Assembly: GCA_964251385.1 (NCBI GenBank)
Contig: CAXUJK010000003.1
Span: forward strand, 124,001-188,000
Source of the DNA: CADCVW01 sp964251385
GTDB lineage: Bacteria > Pseudomonadota > Alphaproteobacteria > Sphingomonadales > Sphingomonadaceae
Direction: 5' to 3'
Length of the DNA stretch: 64,000 bases
Numbering within the stretch: the stretch's first letter is position 1; the number at the start of each line of letters is the position of its first letter. The notes below the pieces were generated by a model, which was not told the origin of the DNA, made no database searches, and saw only the letters and a list, made by a program, of their open reading frames with translations. This document shows, piece after piece, positions 43,646 to 52,916 of the stretch. The translations under genes were made by a program, and so were the position numbers.

Positions 43646-45424
43646 GTGTCCTCCCCTCGCGAGATCCTGCAGTCCACCTTCGGCTTTCCCGCATTCCGCG
43701 GCGTGCAGGAGTCGGTGGTAACCCGCGTCATGGCGGGCGAGCACACGCTCGCTGTCATGCCGACGGGCGCGGGCAAGTCGCTGTGCTACCAGATTCCGGC
43801 ATTGGCGCGGCGGGGCACGGGGCTCGTCGTCTCGCCGCTGATCGCGTTGATGCACGACCAGGTCCGCAGCGCGTCGGCGTTCGGGATGCGCGCGGCGGCG
43901 CTGACGTCCGCCGACGACAACCGGGCGGAGACGGTGTCGCGGTTCCGCGGCGGAAAACTCGACCTGCTCTACGTCGCGCCCGAACGCGTCACGACCGAAG
44001 GTTTCCGCGAACTGATCCGGTCGACCCCGCTGTCGCTGATCGCGATCGACGAAGCGCATTGCGTGTCCGAATGGGGTCATGACTTCAGGCCCGACTACCG
44101 TCTTCTCCGCCCGTTGCTCGAGCAATTCGCGGACGTTCCCCGCCTCGCGCTGACCGCGACCGCTGACGAACGGACGCGGGACGACATCCTGGCGCAGCTG
44201 GGCATCGCGCCCGACGGTCTCATATTGTCCGGGTTCGACCGACCCAACATCCGCTACGCGGCCGCGCCCCGAAACGGCAGCCGCCAGATCGTCGATCTCC
44301 TGGCGCGGCAGCAGGGTGCCGGCATCGTCTACGCACCTACGCGCGCCGCAACCGACAAGCTTGCCGCCACGCTCGCGGCCGGCGGGCGATCCGTGCGCGC
44401 CTACCATGCCGGGCTGGAGGCCCCCGTCCGCGCCGCCAACCAGGAAGCGTTCGTGCGGTCGGAGGACATGGTCATGGTCGCGACGGTCGCGTTCGGCATG
44501 GGGATCGACAAGCCCGACGTGCGTTTCGTCGTCCACGCCGCGCTGCCCAAATCGGTCGAAGCCTATTACCAGGAAACGGGCCGTGCGGGCCGCGACGGCG
44601 ATCCGGCGACGGCCCACCTGTTCTGGGGCGCGGACGATTTTCGACGTGCGCGCGAGCGCATCGGCGAAGTCGAGGAGGGGCGCAGGGAGGGCGAGCGCGC
44701 GCGGCTGGCCGCTTTGTCCGAGCTCGTCGAGACACCCGGATGCCGCCGCGCCATCCTGCTGCGGCATTTCGGCGAAAGCCCGCCGGAGACGTGCGGCAAC
44801 TGCGACAATTGCCTGCACGCTCCGCCCGTCGCCGACGCGACCGAGGTCGCGCGCAAATTGCTTTCCGCGGCGTTCCGCACGGGGCAGCGGTTCGGGGTCG
44901 GCCATCTGGAAAAGGTGCTGACGGGCGCGGCGGACGAGCGGTTGACCGGCCTGGGTCACGACCGCTTGTCCGTGTTCGGCATCCTGACCGCCGACGAGAT
45001 GCCGCTGCTGCGCCCCGTCGCGCGCGCGCTGCAGTCGCGCGGCGTGCTGATCCCGACCGAGCATGGCGGGCTCATGCTCGGCGGCACGGCACGCGCCATC
45101 CTGCGCGGCGAGGCCGACGTGCAGGTCGTCATCCCGCCGCCGACGAAACGGGAAAAGCGGCGCCGCGACGCGCCAAAGGATCGAGGCGAGTTCACCGCCG
45201 ACCCGCTGTTCGAGGCGCTGCGCCAGACACGCCGCGATCTGGCGGTCGAGCAGGGTGTCCCGCCCTACGTGATCTTCCACGACGCGGTGCTGCGTGAGAT
45301 CGCCGCCGTGCGCCCGCTGACCCGGTCCGCGCTCGCGCAGATTTCCGGCGTCGGCACCGCCAAGCTCGACCGCTACGGCGCGGCTTTCCTCCAGACGATC
45401 GAGACGTTCGTTGAAGCAGCTTGA
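43646..45424 (+). CDS. recQ: ATP-dependent DNA helicase RecQ
   Basis: This 592-aa superfamily 2 helicase has Walker A (MPTGAGKSLCYQIPA), the Asp-Glu box (AIDEAHCVSEWGHDFRPDY) and helicase motifs up to ETGRAGRDGDPA. The RQC zinc site has C-x20-CGNCDNC. The HRDC domain at the end contains LFEALRQTRRDLAVEQGVPPYVIFHD. It starts at GTG 43646, 21 bp after the ABC exporter. The last 14 bp overlap the TTG start of the next gene. Confidence 0.97.
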   Translation: MSSPREILQSTFGFPAFRGVQESVVTRVMAGEHTLAVMPTGAGKSLCYQIPALARRGTGLVVSPLIALMHDQVRSASAFGMRAAALTSADDNRAETVSRFRGGKLDLLYVAPERVTTEGFRELIRSTPLSLIAIDEAHCVSEWGHDFRPDYRLLRPLLEQFADVPRLALTATADERTRDDILAQLGIAPDGLILSGFDRPNIRYAAAPRNGSRQIVDLLARQQGAGIVYAPTRAATDKLAATLAAGGRSVRAYHAGLEAPVRAANQEAFVRSEDMVMVATVAFGMGIDKPDVRFVVHAALPKSVEAYYQETGRAGRDGDPATAHLFWGADDFRRARERIGEVEEGRREGERARLAALSELVETPGCRRAILLRHFGESPPETCGNCDNCLHAPPVADATEVARKLLSAAFRTGQRFGVGHLEKVLTGAADERLTGLGHDRLSVFGILTADEMPLLRPVARALQSRGVLIPTEHGGLMLGGTARAILRGEADVQVVIPPPTKREKRRRDAPKDRGEFTADPLFEALRQTRRDLAVEQGVPPYVIFHDAVLREIAAVRPLTRSALAQISGVGTAKLDRYGAAFLQTIETFVEAA

Positions 45425-45818
45425 TGATGCGATGTGGGTGGCCGGGCAGATCGCGCCGGAGGACATGGCGATCCTGGCCGCGGAAGGCGTGACGGGGATC
45501 GTCAACAATCGCCCGGACGGCGAGGAGCCGGGCCAGCCGACGAGCGCCGCGATCGAAGCGGCGGCGAGCGCTGCGGGCTTGGCTTATGCACACATACCGG
45601 TCGCGGGCGGGATGTCGTCCGACCAGGTCGAGGCGATGGCCGAAGCGCTCGAGCCGCCGGGCCGAGTGCTCGCCTTTTGCAGATCGGGAACGCGCTCCGT
45701 ATTCCTGTGGGCGCTTGCGCGCGCTCGACTGGGCGACGATCCGCAGGAGCTTGTCGCGAAAGCAGCGGCGGCGGGCTACGATCTGTCACCGATCGCACGG
45801 TTCATGCAAAGCCGTTGA
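45411..45818 (+). CDS. TIGR01244/DUF442-type phosphatase-like protein
   Basis: This 135-aa protein begins VAGQIAPEDMAILAAEGVTGIVNNRPDGEEPGQP and has the phosphatase loop FCRSGTRSVFLWAL (CxxGxRS). It matches the small phosphatase-like domain that is sometimes fused to beta-lactamase-like hydrolases (Blh). The start is a TTG within the end of recQ, so the two are coupled. The substrate is unknown. Confidence 0.85.
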   Translation: MKQLDDAMWVAGQIAPEDMAILAAEGVTGIVNNRPDGEEPGQPTSAAIEAAASAAGLAYAHIPVAGGMSSDQVEAMAEALEPPGRVLAFCRSGTRSVFLWALARARLGDDPQELVAKAAAAGYDLSPIARFMQSR

Positions 45819-45836
45819 ATGGCCGATCGCGCCGGC

Positions 45837-46157
45837 TCAGCGTCGCCTCTTGAACAACAGCAGGAACGGTAGGATCGGCCACGCGAGCAGGATCAGGAAC
45901 AGCGACGCCCAACCGGTCACGGTCGTCTTCGCCGGCTCGCCACGGACGCCTTCCGCCATGGACTCCAGGATCTGCGAGGCTTGATCGAACTCGTCGTCGA
46001 GCACCATCAGCCGCACGGGGATGAACGCTCCGACGCCTTCCACGCTGCTGAATCCTTCGTCGAACAGCACGCAGTGCAGACCTTCCGCTTCGAGCCGTCC
46101 GTGTGCGACGCCGGCGTCCAGACTGTTCGCGTAACGCGCCGCCTCGACAAGGCTCAT
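45837..46157 (-). CDS. DUF2007 protein with a C-terminal membrane helix
   Basis: This 106-aa protein has a DUF2007 (GlnB-like) domain over residues 1-70 (VEAARYANSLDAGVAHGRLEAEGLHCVLFDEG and PVRLMVLDDEFDQASQIL). One helix (GWASLFLILLAWPILPFLLLF) and an RRR tail end the protein. The ATG at 46157 overlaps the upstream DUF2784 stop (ATGA). It is proposed to be a signalling-type protein, without experimental support known to me. Confidence 0.85.
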   Translation of the reverse strand: MSLVEAARYANSLDAGVAHGRLEAEGLHCVLFDEGFSSVEGVGAFIPVRLMVLDDEFDQASQILESMAEGVRGEPAKTTVTGWASLFLILLAWPILPFLLLFKRRR

Positions 46158-46531
46158 GCGAACGTCCCGTCGCGCCGCCGCGTCCGCCACCGGCGCGCGT
46201 AGAAGACGAGGTTCACTCCGATCAGCACCGCGCCGTAAGCCGCCTGCGTCCCGCGAGTCAGGCCTTCGGGGTAGATGATGGGGGTGACGTAGCGGTCGAT
46301 GAACCCGCCGCCGTAGGTCTCCCGTCCGGCAAGACCGCGATAGTGGTTTTCAAGCGGCGTCAGGGGACAAATGTTGCCGGTGGCCGCAATCCAGCTGCCC
46401 CATGCCAGCGCCGGCACGTGCAGCCACAGCACCTGCGGGAACCGCACGAGCAGCGATCCACCCAGTAACGCGAACAGGATGAAAGCCGCATGCAGCGCCA
46501 CGACGGCGTCCGCGAGCAGCCAGTAGGGCAC
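46154..46531 (-). CDS. DUF2784 membrane protein
   Basis: This 125-aa protein has three to four helices and the DUF2784 blocks VVALHAAFILFALLGG, LWLHVPALAWGSWI and CPLTPLENHYR. The function is unknown. It starts at a GTG directly after the tldD stop (no gap) and overlaps the DUF2007 gene by 4 bp. The chain tldD-DUF2784-DUF2007 looks like one transcript. Confidence 0.9.
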   Translation of the reverse strand: MPYWLLADAVVALHAAFILFALLGGSLLVRFPQVLWLHVPALAWGSWIAATGNICPLTPLENHYRGLAGRETYGGGFIDRYVTPIIYPEGLTRGTQAAYGAVLIGVNLVFYARRWRTRRRDGTFA

Positions 46532-47956
46532 CTAGGCCGCCGTACCGCCCACGGTCAGTCCCTCGACCAGCAGCGTCGGCTGTCCCACGCCCGCGGGGAC
46601 GGACTGCCCGCCCTTGCCGCAGATGCCGACGCCCGGGTCGAGCGCCATGTCGTCGCCGATCGCGCGGACACGGGTCAGCACGGTCGGCCCGTCGCCGATC
46701 AGCGTCGCGCCCTTGATCGGCGCGCCCAGCTTTCCGTTCTCGATCTTGTAAGCCTCCGTGCAGGAGAACACGAACTTGCCGCTGACGATATCGACTTGCC
46801 CGCCCCCGAAGCTGCGCGCGAAAATTCCGTCTTTCACGCGGCCAAGGATCTCGCGCGGATCGTCGGTACCGCCGAGCATGAACGTGTTGGTCATGCGCGG
46901 CATGGGGGCATGCGCGAAACTCTCGCGGCGACCGTTGCCTGTGGGTTCGACCCCCATCAGCCGCGCGTTGAGGCGGTCGTGGATATAACCCGTGAGAACC
47001 CCGTCCTCGATCAGCACGTTGCGCTGTGTCGGCGTGCCTTCGTCGTCGATGGTGAGCGATCCGCGGCGCGCATCGAGGCTGCCGTCGTCGACCACGGTCA
47101 CGCCCGGCGCGGCGACGCGATCGCCGATGCGGCCGGAGAATGCGGACGTGCCCTTGCGGTTGAAGTCGCCTTCCAGCCCGTGCCCGATCGCCTCGTGCAG
47201 CAAAATGCCCGGCCAGCCCGGGCCGAGCACGACCGTCGTCTCGCCCGCGGGCGCGGCGACCGCATCGAGGTTGACGAGCCCCTGGCGGAGCGCCTCGTCG
47301 ATGCCTGCGTTCCAGGTCGCGGGTTCGAACAAATCGTCATACAAGCGACGTCCGCCGAGGCCGTGATAGCCCGTCTCGCGGCGACCGTTCTGCTCGACGA
47401 CGATCTGGATGTTGAGGCGGACGAGCGGGCGGACATCGTGCGCGACGAAGCCGTCCGGGCGGACGATGTCGACGACGTTCCAGGAGCCTAACAGCGACAC
47501 GGACACCTGTACCACACGGGGGTCGCGGCCCCGCGCGGCCGCGTCGATCTCCGCGCACAGCGCCACCTTCCTGGCGAACGGCACGAGGCTGAGCGGATCG
47601 GCGTCCGTGTACAGCTTCGCGTTGGTGCCGCGCGGCGGTGCCGGTCGCGGACCCGTCGCCTTGTCGAGAACCTGCATGGTCTCGGCGGCGCGCACGATGG
47701 CGGCTTCGCTCAATTCGTTCGCGTGGGCGAAGGCGGTCGTCTCGCCCGACACGCCGCGCAGGCCGAAGCCGGCGCTGGTGTTGAAGTCGGCGCTCTTCAG
47801 CCGGCCGTCGTCGAACCCGAAGCTCTCGGACGCGCTATACTGCAGGTACAATTCGCCGTCGTCGCAGGAGGCAAGGGCGCGTGCGGTCAGCGTCTTAGCG
47901 GTATCGGGGTCGAGGCCGCCGTCACGGTAGATGAAGCGGCGCGGGTCGTTGGTCAT
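46532..47956 (-). CDS. tldD: Metalloprotease TldD
   Basis: This 474-aa protein is the TldD half of the TldD/TldE zinc protease, which trims peptides such as microcin precursors and toxin or antitoxin tails. The metal motif HEAIGH gives H254, E255 and H259. SASESFGFDDGRLKS, GPGWPGILLHE and GICGKGGQSVPAGVGQPTLLVEGLTVGG are typical. ATG 47956 is preferred; the longer frame to 48211 is Ser/Thr/Arg-rich shadow sequence opposite the zinc-finger gene. TldE is not in the window. Confidence 0.95.
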   Translation of the reverse strand: MTNDPRRFIYRDGGLDPDTAKTLTARALASCDDGELYLQYSASESFGFDDGRLKSADFNTSAGFGLRGVSGETTAFAHANELSEAAIVRAAETMQVLDKATGPRPAPPRGTNAKLYTDADPLSLVPFARKVALCAEIDAAARGRDPRVVQVSVSLLGSWNVVDIVRPDGFVAHDVRPLVRLNIQIVVEQNGRRETGYHGLGGRRLYDDLFEPATWNAGIDEALRQGLVNLDAVAAPAGETTVVLGPGWPGILLHEAIGHGLEGDFNRKGTSAFSGRIGDRVAAPGVTVVDDGSLDARRGSLTIDDEGTPTQRNVLIEDGVLTGYIHDRLNARLMGVEPTGNGRRESFAHAPMPRMTNTFMLGGTDDPREILGRVKDGIFARSFGGGQVDIVSGKFVFSCTEAYKIENGKLGAPIKGATLIGDGPTVLTRVRAIGDDMALDPGVGICGKGGQSVPAGVGQPTLLVEGLTVGGTAA

Positions 47957-47987
47957 CTCCGGAATATAGGCCGGTTGCGGCAGGACG

Positions 47988-48236
47988 CTAGGCGTGGTCC
48001 GGCGCGCCCTGCCCGCCGCGCGGCCCATGCGCCGCCGGGTCCCCGCCCGCCTCGACGTCCGCGACGCCGCCGCGCAGCACGAAGCGCCGGTCGCAATAGC
48101 CGCATTCGCCGTAGCCGATGCCGTCGTCGATCTGGATGTACTGCCGCGGGTGGCCGAGCGCGGCGTTGAGCCCGGTGGCACCGTCGCAGGCGACGCGCGG
48201 ACTATCGACAAGCGTGACTTCGGGCGGCGGGATCAT
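47988..48236 (-). CDS. Zinc-finger (zf-CHCC) protein
   Basis: This 82-aa protein reads RVACDGATGLNAALGHPRQYIQID and GECGYCDRRFVL, the C-H-C-C zinc site of the family that includes the complex I accessory subunit NDUFS6. It may bind zinc and assist respiratory complex assembly. It lies 31 bp upstream of tldD on the same strand. Confidence 0.88.
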   Translation of the reverse strand: MIPPPEVTLVDSPRVACDGATGLNAALGHPRQYIQIDDGIGYGECGYCDRRFVLRGGVADVEAGGDPAAHGPRGGQGAPDHA

Positions 48237-48274
48237 GGCGCGATCCTAGCGCGCGCCGGGGTTCGCCGCAACGA

Positions 48275-48385
48275 TCAGAAGCCCATGCCACCGCGGTTAA
48301 GGACGGGCAGCGTCAGGAGGATCGCGGCGAAGAACATGGCGGTCGACGCGAACGCGGCCACCCCCAATGCGGGCTTGTGAAGCAT
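48275..48385 (-). CDS. Small single-helix membrane protein (36 aa)
   Basis: A 36-residue reading frame, MLHKPALGVAAFASTAMF then FAAILLTLPVLN, ends RGGMGF. It has one apolar helix and a good AAAGG ribosome site 8-12 bp upstream of the ATG. Its size and position beside the zinc-finger gene suggest a real small gene; the function is unknown. Confidence 0.5.
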   Translation of the reverse strand: MLHKPALGVAAFASTAMFFAAILLTLPVLNRGGMGF

Positions 48386-48487
48386 GATGAAAACCTTTCG
48401 TGCGCCAGTTATTGGCGATGGCGGCTCGCTAGCCTTCCCGAGTTAATGCTGCACTGCACAAGATGCCTAACGACATGTTCGCAAGCG

Positions 48488-49027
48488 TCACTGATAGTCG
48501 ACGGTCACCGCGAACGTGCCTTCGTAGGTGCCCTCGGGCTGATTGGCTCCGACGCGCAGTCGCCCGCCGAAGCGGATGTCCAGCGTCCGGTTGTCCGGGA
48601 TGAAACGCACGGCCGTGTCACCGAAGATGAAGACGGCCGCGTTGATGCTGATCTGGTCGATCGTCATCGTCGCGCCGCCGCCCTGACGCGTGATGACGAA
48701 CGGCGCGTTGCTCGCGCGGATGAAGACGAGCTGGTTCGCGGTCCCCGCGCCGACGAAGCGCGACGCGGTGATCGCCCCGCCTGCGCCCGTGACGTCGGTG
48801 TAGGTCGCTGCATCGGTCACGGGACTGACGGTCACGGTCCCCGCGACCGGCCCCGCGATGACGTTCCCGAACGACAGGTCGACCGTCTTGAGCAGGGACA
48901 GAGGCCGGATCGTGATCGCCTTCGCGCGCGCCGTCGCGACCGTCGGTGCGGCCGAAGCCGGCACCGAGGCAAGCGTCGCGAGCAGCACCGCCGCGCACCA
49001 CTGCGCTGATTTGAACGGACCGGGCAC
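48488..49027 (-). CDS. DUF4402 secreted protein
   Basis: This 179-aa protein has a signal peptide (KSAQWCAAVLLATLASVPASA). A DUF4402 beta-rich domain follows (ITIRPLSLLKTVDLSFGNVIAGPVAGTVTVSP through DIRFGGRLRVGANQPEGTYEGTFAVTVDY). The family resembles subunits of surface fibres or spore-coat-like proteins. No chaperone or usher gene is beside it. Confidence 0.88.
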   Translation of the reverse strand: MPGPFKSAQWCAAVLLATLASVPASAAPTVATARAKAITIRPLSLLKTVDLSFGNVIAGPVAGTVTVSPVTDAATYTDVTGAGGAITASRFVGAGTANQLVFIRASNAPFVITRQGGGATMTIDQISINAAVFIFGDTAVRFIPDNRTLDIRFGGRLRVGANQPEGTYEGTFAVTVDYQ

Positions 49028-49122
49028 GAGGATCGGCTAGGCGGCCCGACCTCAAGGACCTCCTTCGAAGCGCGGTTAACAAGCCTTTTACGCAACGGGA
49101 GCGAGCCGCTACAGCGCGGGTC

Positions 49123-50049
49123 ATGACCGCTCCCGCCATCCGCATCGACGCGCTTGAAAAAACCTATGCGGGCGGCAAGCGCGCTTTGGACCGGGTGAGC
49201 CTCGACATCCCGCGCGGCGGCATCTTCGGGCTGCTCGGCCCCAATGGCGCGGGCAAGTCGACGCTTATCAACATCCTGGCGGGGCTGGTTCGCAAGACAG
49301 GCGGGTCGGCCGAGATCTGGGGCTTCGACATCGACCGCCACCCGCGCAACGCCAAGGCGAGCATCGGCATCGTGCCGCAGGAAATCCTGTTCGATCCTTT
49401 CTTCTCACCCCGCGAAAGCCTGGAGATGCAGGCCGGATTGTACGGCGTGCCGCGGGCGCGGCGAAACACGGACGAGCTGCTGCGCGCGGTGCGGCTGGAG
49501 GACAAAGCGGATGCCTACGCGCGCACCTTGTCGGGCGGCATGAAGCGGCGGCTTCTCGTCGCCAAGGCGATGGTCCACTCGCCCCCCATCCTGGTGCTCG
49601 ACGAGCCGACCGCGGGCGTCGACATCGAACTTCGCCAGCAGCTGTGGAGCTACGTCCGCGAACTCAACGGCCGCGGCGTCACGGTGGTGCTGACGACGCA
49701 TTATCTGGAGGAAGCCGAGCAGCTCTGCGACCGCATCGCGATCATCAACCACGGCCGGGTCATTGCCAACGAGCCGACGCGCGAGCTGGTCGGCAAGGCG
49801 CAGGAAAAGGTGGTGGTGGTTACGGCGGATCGCGACTTGGCCGAGGTGCCGGTCGCCGTGTGTTTCGAGAAGATCGAGCTGGTCGGCACGCGCACGCTCG
49901 AGATCAGCTACCGCAAGGACCGGGTCAACGCCGGCGAAGTCCTCGCCGCGCTGCAACGCGAGGGGATCGGCATCGTCGACGTATCCACGCGCGAGGCGGA
50001 CCTCGAAGACGTGTTCCTCAATCTCACGCGCGAACCCGAAATTGCCTGA
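49123..50049 (+). CDS. ABC transporter ATP-binding protein
   Basis: This 308-aa ATPase of the DrrA/NodI-like type has Walker A LLGPNGAGKST, Q-loop IGIVPQE, signature LSGGMKRRLLVAKAM and Walker B ILVLDEPTAGVD, plus a C-terminal extension of about 80 residues. No permease gene is adjacent, which is unusual for the type, so its membrane partner is elsewhere or outside the window. The last 8 bp overlap the TTG start of nadB. Confidence 0.93.
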   Translation: MTAPAIRIDALEKTYAGGKRALDRVSLDIPRGGIFGLLGPNGAGKSTLINILAGLVRKTGGSAEIWGFDIDRHPRNAKASIGIVPQEILFDPFFSPRESLEMQAGLYGVPRARRNTDELLRAVRLEDKADAYARTLSGGMKRRLLVAKAMVHSPPILVLDEPTAGVDIELRQQLWSYVRELNGRGVTVVLTTHYLEEAEQLCDRIAIINHGRVIANEPTRELVGKAQEKVVVVTADRDLAEVPVAVCFEKIELVGTRTLEISYRKDRVNAGEVLAALQREGIGIVDVSTREADLEDVFLNLTREPEIA

Positions 50050-51628
50050 CACCGCTTACGACGTCGTCGTCATCGGGTCAGGAGCTGCCGGGCTTACCGC
50101 CGCGCTGAACCTGGCACAGCATTACCGCGTCGCGGTGCTCGCGAAATCCGGGCTGTCCGAAGGCTCGACCGCCTGGGCGCAGGGCGGAATCGCTGCGGTG
50201 CTGGAGGACGGCGACACGTTCGAATCGCATGTCGAGGACACGGTGATCGCGGGCGCGGGGCTCAACAACCGCGCGACGGTCGAGTTCGTCGTCGGCCACG
50301 CGCCCGCGGCGATCGAACGCCTGGCGCAGCTCGGCGTGCCGTTCTCGCCCGGAGTGGCGGAACGTTGGCACCTGACGCAGGAAGGCGGGCACAGCCGCCG
50401 ACGCATCGTCCACGTCGACGACGCCACCGGCTGGGCGGTGCAGCAGGCGCTCGAACGCGCCGCGATCGCCAATCCCAACATCACGCTGATCCCTGACATG
50501 GTGGCGATCGATCTCATCACGGATCGCCATGCGCAAGGCGGCGGGCAGGAAAAGCGGGTGTGGGGCGTATACGCGGTGGACCGCGTGCGCGGAGGCGTGA
50601 CCGCGTTCACCGGCCGCGCAACCGTGCTGGCGACGGGAGGCGCGAGCCGGGCGTGGCTGTATTCGACGAATCCGCGCGGTTCGACCGGCGACGGCATCGC
50701 CATGGCTTGGCGCGCGGGCGCACGCGTCTCCAACATGGAGTTTCACCAGTTCCATCCGACCTGCTTGTACCATCTGGAGGTCAAGAATTTTCTGATCACC
50801 GAGGCGATGCGCGGCGAAGGCGCGCACCTGAGAATTCCCGGCACGGGCCACCGCTTCATGCCGGACTTCGACCCCCGCGAGGAACTCGCGCCGCGCGACG
50901 TCGTGGCGCGGGCCATCGATCATGAGATCAAGCGGCTGGGGATCGACTATGTTCACCTCGACATCTCGCACCGCGAGCCCGCGTTCGTTGAAGAGCATTT
51001 TCCGACGATCCTAAAGCGTTTGCTGGAAGTAGGGATCGACATCCGGACCGATCCTATTCCCGTCGTTCCCGCCGCGCATTACAGTTGCGGCGGGGTGCTG
51101 ACGGATCTCGACGGGCGCACCGACCTGCCCGGCCTGTACGCCGCGGGCGAGGTGACGCAATCGGGACTTCATGGCGCCAACCGCATGGCGTCCAATTCGC
51201 TGCTAGAGTGCCTGGTGTTCGGAGAGGCCGCCGCGCTCGACATCGTCGCCAAGTGGGATGCGTGTCGCACGGTTCCGGCGATCCGCCCGTGGGACGAAAG
51301 CCGAGTCGCCCACTCGGACGAGGAAGTGGTCGTTCAGCACAACTGGCGCGAAATCCGGCGCTTCATGTGGGATTATGTCGGTATCGTGCGCACCACCAAG
51401 CGGCTGGAGCGCGCGTTGCATCGGGTCGAGTTGCTGCGCGGTGAAACCGAGGAATATTACGGCAATTTCCGGGTGACCCCCGACCTGGTCGAGCTGCGCA
51501 ACCTGGTGGAGGTCGCGGGGCTGATCGTGCGGTCGGCGCTGGCGCGGCGGGAAAGCCGCGGGCTGCACTATACGCTCGACTATCCGGGCTTGGCTGCGAG
51601 CGCGGTCGACACGGTGCTGACTCCGTAA
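50042..51628 (+). CDS. nadB: L-aspartate oxidase
   Basis: This 528-aa FAD enzyme oxidises aspartate to iminoaspartate for NAD synthesis. The FAD motif VVIGSGAAGLTAALNLA is at the start. STAWAQGGIAAVL, MEFHQFHPTCLYH, HYSCGGVLTDLDGRTDLPGLYAAGEVTQSGLHGANRMASNS and the C-terminal helices are typical. The start is TTG 50042, from which the FAD motif begins at the normal distance. nadA and nadC are not next to it. Confidence 0.94.
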   Translation: MPDTAYDVVVIGSGAAGLTAALNLAQHYRVAVLAKSGLSEGSTAWAQGGIAAVLEDGDTFESHVEDTVIAGAGLNNRATVEFVVGHAPAAIERLAQLGVPFSPGVAERWHLTQEGGHSRRRIVHVDDATGWAVQQALERAAIANPNITLIPDMVAIDLITDRHAQGGGQEKRVWGVYAVDRVRGGVTAFTGRATVLATGGASRAWLYSTNPRGSTGDGIAMAWRAGARVSNMEFHQFHPTCLYHLEVKNFLITEAMRGEGAHLRIPGTGHRFMPDFDPREELAPRDVVARAIDHEIKRLGIDYVHLDISHREPAFVEEHFPTILKRLLEVGIDIRTDPIPVVPAAHYSCGGVLTDLDGRTDLPGLYAAGEVTQSGLHGANRMASNSLLECLVFGEAAALDIVAKWDACRTVPAIRPWDESRVAHSDEEVVVQHNWREIRRFMWDYVGIVRTTKRLERALHRVELLRGETEEYYGNFRVTPDLVELRNLVEVAGLIVRSALARRESRGLHYTLDYPGLAASAVDTVLTP

Positions 51629-51650
51629 AACCGCCCCGTCCCGGAGAGGG

Positions 51651-52832
51651 TCAAGCGCGCACCAGCCCCAGCGATCTGGCGAACCGCGACATCGTCAGGC
51701 CCTGCACGAAGATCGAGAACGCCACCACCGCGAACGCGACGCGGATGATCTCCGCGCGCTCGGCCACGCTTGTCGGTAGCGCCAGCGCCAGCGCCAGCGA
51801 CAACGCGCCGCGCACGCCTCCCCACCACATGACGTGCTGGAACCCCATCGGCGCGCGCAGGCGGGACCGGGCGAACAGCGCCGCGACCGGGTACACCGCC
51901 GCCGCGCGGCCGACGAGCACCAGCACGATCGCCGCCGCGGCCGCGAACAGCACGGGGGTCAGCGAGATGCCCGCCTGGCTCGTCCCGATCAGGATGAACA
52001 CAAATGAGTTCGCCAGGAACGCGACGAACTCCCAGAAGTCGAGCATCGTCTCGCGTCCCCTGTCGGTGAACGACCCCAGAGACCCGAAATTGCCGACGAT
52101 CAGCCCCGCGGTCAGCGCGGCGAGCACGCCCGAGACGTGGAAATGCTCGGCCAGCAGGAACGACCCGTAGGCGGTGAGCGCGGTCAGCGTGATCTCGACG
52201 AGATGGTCGTCCGTGCTTCCGCCGAGGATCAGCAACGGCCCGGCGACCACGATCCCGCACAACAGCCCACCCAGCACGATGGTGATCAACTGCCCGCCGA
52301 CCGCCCCGGCGCTGAGTGCGCTTCCGCTCGCGATCCCTAGCAGCACGGCGAACCCGACAGCCGCGACGCCGTCGTTCAACAGGCTTTCGGCCTCGACCAG
52401 CAGGTCGAGCCGGTCGTCGACGTCGACCGTCTTGAACATCGCGATCACCGCCACCGGATCGGTCGCCGCGATTAGCACGCCGAAGAACGCCGCGCCCAGC
52501 CAGCTCCACCCGACGAGGTAGTGCATTCCCGCCGCGACCACGCCCGCAGCCAGCGCGAAGCCGACCGTGACCAGCGCCAGCAGCAGCGGCAGTTCGCGGC
52601 GGAACGGTTTCCACGGGATCTGGATCGCCGCCTCGAAAATCAGCGGCGGCAGGAACACGGTGAAGATGAGCTGCGGCGTCAGCGACAACCCGACGGGCGC
52701 GGTCGCGGCGAGCCCCAGGCCGGCGAGAACCAGCCCGACGCTGTAGGGCAGGTTCAGCCGCCGCGTGACGATCGCGACGATGCATGCGACGAAGAGCAGC
52801 AAGCCGATGGTGGATGCGTCGGGCGATTGCAT
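51651..52832 (-). CDS. CPA1-type cation:proton antiporter
   Basis: This 393-aa protein has about twelve helices. The antiporter core motifs ATDPVAVIAMF and EAESLLNDGVAAVGFAVLL (with acidic ion-site residues), and WWGGVRGALSLALALALP, are present. It probably exchanges Na+ or K+ for protons. There is no long cytoplasmic regulatory tail. It is divergent from polA, with 84 bp between. Confidence 0.93.
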   Translation of the reverse strand: MQSPDASTIGLLLFVACIVAIVTRRLNLPYSVGLVLAGLGLAATAPVGLSLTPQLIFTVFLPPLIFEAAIQIPWKPFRRELPLLLALVTVGFALAAGVVAAGMHYLVGWSWLGAAFFGVLIAATDPVAVIAMFKTVDVDDRLDLLVEAESLLNDGVAAVGFAVLLGIASGSALSAGAVGGQLITIVLGGLLCGIVVAGPLLILGGSTDDHLVEITLTALTAYGSFLLAEHFHVSGVLAALTAGLIVGNFGSLGSFTDRGRETMLDFWEFVAFLANSFVFILIGTSQAGISLTPVLFAAAAAIVLVLVGRAAAVYPVAALFARSRLRAPMGFQHVMWWGGVRGALSLALALALPTSVAERAEIIRVAFAVVAFSIFVQGLTMSRFARSLGLVRA

Positions 52833-52916
52833 GATGGGGCCGTTAAACGTTTTCGCGCGAAGGTCGAGAAAACGGCCCCGTCGCCAAGCCCCTGCCCCGC
52901 TGCTAAACCACTCGGC

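Noticed and set aside
47957..48211. Longer start for tldD
   Set aside because: The added 85 residues are Ser/Thr/Ala/Arg-rich and lie over the zf-CHCC gene in another frame; ATG 47956 starts the normal protein.
52521..52916. Longer start for polA
   Set aside because: The added sequence is Arg/Gln/Asp-rich and antisense to the antiporter gene; the 5' nuclease domain begins just after ATG 52917.
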